Positions 6,375 to 8,700 of a DNA stretch of 8,700 nucleotides are shown in pieces; the first letter of the stretch is position 1, and each line of letters opens with the position of its first letter. The stretch is from Asaia bogorensis. Its GTDB lineage: Bacteria > Pseudomonadota > Alphaproteobacteria > Acetobacterales > Acetobacteraceae. Both the position numbers and the translations under genes were made by a program. The stretch is taken from contig CAMCEP010000105.1 in NCBI GenBank assembly GCA_945873675.1, positions 1 to 8,700 on the forward strand, in the 5' to 3' direction. Below the pieces are notes generated by a model, which worked only from the letters and a program-made list of their open reading frames with translations, was not told the DNA's origin and ran no database searches.

Positions 6375-7165
6375 AGCTGAGACGCGGAATCTTCTTTCTG
6401 CCCTTGGCAGCGCTGATTGGCTGCGGGCCGCCGGATTACACGCCGGTGCGCGATTGGGCGAATGTTGCGGGCAATGCGGCCATCTATCCGGAATTGGTGA
6501 CGCGCCCGGGCGTGGCGCCTGCTGTATCGCCAGCCGCTGACGCGATCAACGCCATGCAACAGGCGCTGGCCACCTATCTGAAAGCGCTGGATACACTTGC
6601 GGCTGATGGGCTTTTGATGATCCGCGAAGACCCCTTGGCCGCTTATGCGCCGCGCGCCGCGCCCACCAGCCCGAAAGGGGCTGAGGCGATTGGAACGCTT
6701 GGTGCGCTACTGCGGGAGCGCGGGCGTTCCCTGGCGCGCGCGCCGCAACTGCGCGCCACCATTCGCGAAGCGGATGCGCCCGTGCAAGCGCTGATTGCCG
6801 CCATGCAGGAAGCGATCACCGCGCTTGAACCGATTGAGACAGCCGCAGCAGATCAGGCGCGCGCACGCTATCAGCGCCTGCTGCGCGAAGCGCGCGATGA
6901 GCCAAGCCGGCACATCCTGCGCGACCTGGCCGCGCTTTATGAGGCTGCCTCCGCCAATCGCGCTGCCGCGATCAAGAATTACCAGACGGTGCTGGCCGAT
7001 ATCGCCAAGGGTCATGCGCTATTGAAGGAACGTGTTTCGCACCTGACGCAGGAAGAAACCGCGCGCCAGATCCGCACTGCCGAGGCCGAGCTTCGCCTGG
7101 CCGGCGCGCGCCTGCCGCGTGATGGGCTTGGCATTGCCGTGCCCGTAATGGGCGCGCCGCGCTAA
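6371..7165 (+). CDS. Predicted helical lipoprotein, family not recognised
   Basis: I do not recognise this family. The 264-residue protein starts MKLRRG, has a hydrophobic segment (7-17) and a lipobox L-I-G-C with Cys18, so it should be a lipoprotein exported by Sec. After a proline-containing linker (19-52) the rest is Ala/Glu/Arg-rich and looks almost wholly alpha-helical, with likely coiled-coil stretches at about 56-80, 130-175 and 180-245. It ends in a short Gly/Pro tail. The ATG at 6371 overlaps the MBL-fold stop by 4 bp (ATGA). An in-frame ATG at 6359, with GGGAAG 7 bases upstream, would add four residues (MDGV) and remains possible. No catalytic motif is visible; a structural or envelope-associated role is a guess from its build. 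Coupling to an MBL-fold hydrolase gives no clear functional hint. Confidence 0.8.
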   Translation: MKLRRGIFFLPLAALIGCGPPDYTPVRDWANVAGNAAIYPELVTRPGVAPAVSPAADAINAMQQALATYLKALDTLAADGLLMIREDPLAAYAPRAAPTSPKGAEAIGTLGALLRERGRSLARAPQLRATIREADAPVQALIAAMQEAITALEPIETAAADQARARYQRLLREARDEPSRHILRDLAALYEAASANRAAAIKNYQTVLADIAKGHALLKERVSHLTQEETARQIRTAEAELRLAGARLPRDGLGIAVPVMGAPR

Positions 7166-7179
7166 ACCAAAATTTCCGG

Positions 7180-7209
7180 GCGCCGGGGGGTGACAAGCCG
7201 CCCCGGCGC
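7180..7209 (+). terminator. GC-rich hairpin after lipoprotein gene (possible terminator)
   Basis: Arms GCGCCGGGG (7180-7188) and CCCCGGCGC (7201-7209) are perfectly complementary over 9 bp around a 12-base loop. It begins 14 bases after the TAA of the lipoprotein gene and ends about 44 bases before the thiolase ATG. There is no T-run after the stem, so it is not a classic intrinsic terminator. It may pause polymerase, protect the 3' end of the upstream mRNA, or separate two transcription units. Confidence 0.45.
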
Positions 7210-7235
7210 TGCTTCCATCCCGCCACCAAAATCGA

Positions 7236-7240
7236 GGAGG
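7236..7240 (+). promoter_or_regulatory. Strong but distant Shine-Dalgarno of thiolase gene
   Basis: GGAGG within CGAGGAGGATAAACG is a near-perfect anti-SD match but sits 13 bases before the ATG at 7254, longer than the usual 5-9. No other in-frame start codon lies between it and 7254, so the ATG is kept. Confidence 0.55.
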
Positions 7241-7253
7241 ATAAACGCCACTC

Positions 7254-8426
7254 ATGAGTACCAATGGCAAGGGCTATATCGTGGGCGCCTTTGAGCACCC
7301 GACCCGAAAGGCCGATAATACATCCGTGGCCCAGCTGCATGCTGAAGTCGCCTATGGCGCGCTGCAGGATGCCGGGCTTTCCAAGGATGATGTTGATGGG
7401 TTTTTCTGCACCGGCGCCGCGCCGGGGCTTGGGCCCCTTAATATGGCGGATTATCTGGGGCTGACCAAGCTCAAGCACCTCGATTCCACCGATATGGGCG
7501 GCTGTTCTTATGTGATGCATGTCGGCCATGCGGTGGAAGCGATTGCGCTTGGCAAGTGCAATATCGCGCTGATCACGCTGGCCGGGCGCCCGCGGGCCGA
7601 AGCCATGGCAACCGGCACCGCGCCGCGTTCCTGGGGCGTGAATGTGCCGGATGATCCGTTTGAGATTGTCTATGGCCGCACGGTTGCGAATGCCTATGCC
7701 CTGTGCGCCATGCGCCACATGCATGAATACGGCACCACTTCCGAACAGCTTGCCTGGATCAAGGTGGCGGCTTCGCATCATGCGCAGCACAACCCGCATG
7801 CCATGTTGCCCAAGGTGGTGACGGTGGAAGATGTGGTGAATTCTCCCCTGGTGTCAGACCCGCTGCACAGGCTGGATTGCTGCGTCATTTCCGATGGCGG
7901 TGGCGCCTTGATTGTGACCCGCCCCGAAATCGCCAAATCGCTGAAGCGGCCTTTGGTGAAGGTGAAGGGCCATGGGGAAGCGACCAAGAACCAGAATGCC
8001 GGCTATACGGATTTGACCTATTCCGGCGCTGTCTGGTCCGGACCGCGGGCTTTTGAAGAAGCCGGCGTGACGCCGAAGGACATTCAATACGCTTCCATCT
8101 ATGACAGCTTCACCATCACGGTGCTGATCCAGTTGGAAGACCTTGGCTTCTGCAAAAAGGGTGAAGGCGGGAAGTTTGTCGCTGACGGCAACCTCATTTC
8201 CGGCGTCGGCAAGCTGCCCTTCAACACGGATGGCGGCGGGCTTTGCAACAACCACCCGGCCAATCGCGGCGGCATGACCAAGGTGATCGAAGCCGTGCGG
8301 CAATTGCGCCATGAAGCGCACCCGAAGGTGCAGGTGCCTGGCTGCACGCTGGCATTGGCACACGGCACGGGCGGCTTGCTCGGCACGCGCCATGGCAGCG
8401 CCACCGTCATTCTGGAAAGGGAGTAA
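7254..8426 (+). CDS. Thiolase-family protein (SCP-x / lipid-transfer-protein type)
   Basis: A 390-residue cytoplasmic protein of the thiolase superfamily, close to the usual 390-400. The N-terminal half includes the family's helix pattern and STDMGGCSYVMHV (78-90), where Cys84 lies at or one residue away from the usual nucleophile position. The C-terminal half has YDSFTITVLIQLEDLGF (283-299), NTDGGGLCNNHPANRGG (324-340) with His334 in the place of the thiolase GHP His, and QVPGCTLALAHGTGG (360-374), where the usual catalytic Cys-x-Gly is His370-Gly-Thr instead. These features resemble SCP-x/Ltp2-type members that pair with DUF35 proteins, such as BbsB with BbsA or Ltp2 with ChsH2, which perform thiolytic or retro-aldol cleavage of CoA esters. 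The next gene, 5 bp downstream, is indeed a DUF35 protein. Substrate and exact reaction are unknown. Confidence 0.87.
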   Translation: MSTNGKGYIVGAFEHPTRKADNTSVAQLHAEVAYGALQDAGLSKDDVDGFFCTGAAPGLGPLNMADYLGLTKLKHLDSTDMGGCSYVMHVGHAVEAIALGKCNIALITLAGRPRAEAMATGTAPRSWGVNVPDDPFEIVYGRTVANAYALCAMRHMHEYGTTSEQLAWIKVAASHHAQHNPHAMLPKVVTVEDVVNSPLVSDPLHRLDCCVISDGGGALIVTRPEIAKSLKRPLVKVKGHGEATKNQNAGYTDLTYSGAVWSGPRAFEEAGVTPKDIQYASIYDSFTITVLIQLEDLGFCKKGEGGKFVADGNLISGVGKLPFNTDGGGLCNNHPANRGGMTKVIEAVRQLRHEAHPKVQVPGCTLALAHGTGGLLGTRHGSATVILERE

Positions 8427-8431
8427 GCGAT

Positions 8432-8700
8432 ATGGCCACCATGGCATTCAACAGGGCCCTGCCGGAAATCAAGACGGACCCGACCAATCAGCCGTTTTTC
8501 GATGGCGCGCGCGCCGGCAAGCTGCTGATCGGCAAATGCAACGATACCGGCAAGTTCTTCTGGTATCCGCGCGGCTGTTCGCCCTTCACGCTTTCCAACA
8601 ATATTGAATTGGTGGAAGCCAAGGGCACGGGCAGCATCTATACGTTTACGGTGATGCGCACCAAGGAACCCTATTGCGTCGCTTACGTGGAATTGGATGA
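8432..8700 (+). CDS. DUF35 OB-fold (zinc-ribbon) protein, 5' part; 3' end outside window
   Basis: The first 89 residues of an acyl-CoA-associated OB-fold protein, still open at the window end. The layout is that of DUF35 partners: a helical lead (NQPFFDGARAGKLLIGKC, 19-36), the rubredoxin-like ribbon region with the conserved YPR (45-47), then the OB-fold opening with the G-x-G-x-I-Y-T-F pattern (65-72) and YCVAYVELD (81-89). The usual ribbon has C-x-x-C twice; here Cys36 and Cys49 remain but the second members are Thr39 and Phe52, so zinc binding is probably lost. ATG 8432 is preceded by AAGGGAG (8417-8423), 8 bases away and overlapping the thiolase stop; ATG 8441 is a weaker alternative. 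Such proteins form complexes with SCP-x-type thiolases, so this is most likely the second subunit of the upstream enzyme. Confidence 0.85.
   Translation, partial: MATMAFNRALPEIKTDPTNQPFFDGARAGKLLIGKCNDTGKFFWYPRGCSPFTLSNNIELVEAKGTGSIYTFTVMRTKEPYCVAYVELD

Noticed and set aside
6972..7799. Long minus-strand open frame (275 codons) opposite the lipoprotein and thiolase genes
   Set aside because: His/Arg/Gly-rich low-similarity translation crossing two well-supported genes and their intergenic gap; typical antisense shadow in GC-rich coding DNA.
1..8700. tRNA/rRNA genes, CRISPR repeats, insertion-sequence ends, integrase or phage genes
   Set aside because: None seen by reading; nearly all of the window is accounted for by ordinary genes and gaps mostly under 100 bases.

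Overview
This is a densely coded, GC-rich window, by eye above 60% G+C, with strong G/C preference at third codon positions. It has short intergenic gaps and many overlapping stop/start pairs. The style and gene families (DMT transporter pairs, ArnC-like glycosyltransferase, thiolase plus DUF35 protein) fit an alphaproteobacterial chromosome, perhaps Rhodospirillales/Acetobacteraceae-like. That placement is inferred from composition and protein flavour, not from a marker gene. I saw no RNA genes, insertion sequences, CRISPR arrays, integrases or phage genes.

Layout. (1) 2-919 (+): 3' part of an MFS transporter. (2) 924-3387 (-): a compact four-gene operon, read right to left: class I SAM methyltransferase, ArnC/GtrB-type polyprenyl-phosphate glycosyltransferase, a four-helix SMR/ArnE-like membrane protein, and a small DUF3574 lipoprotein. 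The last three overlap by 4 bp each (ATGA, GTGA). (3) 3388-3588: divergent intergenic/promoter region with an unclear start for the next gene. (4) 3589-5426 (+): two tandem EamA/DMT-superfamily transporters overlapping by one base (TGATG). (5) 5487-7165 (+): an MBL-fold hydrolase overlapping an unrecognised helical lipoprotein. (6) 7254-8700 (+): a thiolase-like protein of the SCP-x/lipid-transfer type followed by the start of a DUF35 OB-fold protein, a pairing known from BbsAB and Ltp2/ChsH2 type enzymes. The operon probably continues beyond the window.

How the genes may work together. The minus-strand operon looks like a lipid-linked sugar module. The glycosyltransferase would charge polyprenyl phosphate on the cytoplasmic face, and the SMR-like protein, which lacks the drug/proton Glu of EmrE, would flip it. 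The methyltransferase may modify the sugar or lipid. No periplasmic GT-C transferase is visible, so the acceptor is unknown. The thiolase/DUF35 pair probably acts on an acyl-CoA, but several canonical catalytic and zinc-binding positions look altered, which makes the reaction uncertain. I see no clear wholly new defence or mobile system here. The most interesting points are the lipid-sugar operon with its coupled DUF3574 lipoprotein and the degenerate thiolase/DUF35 pair.
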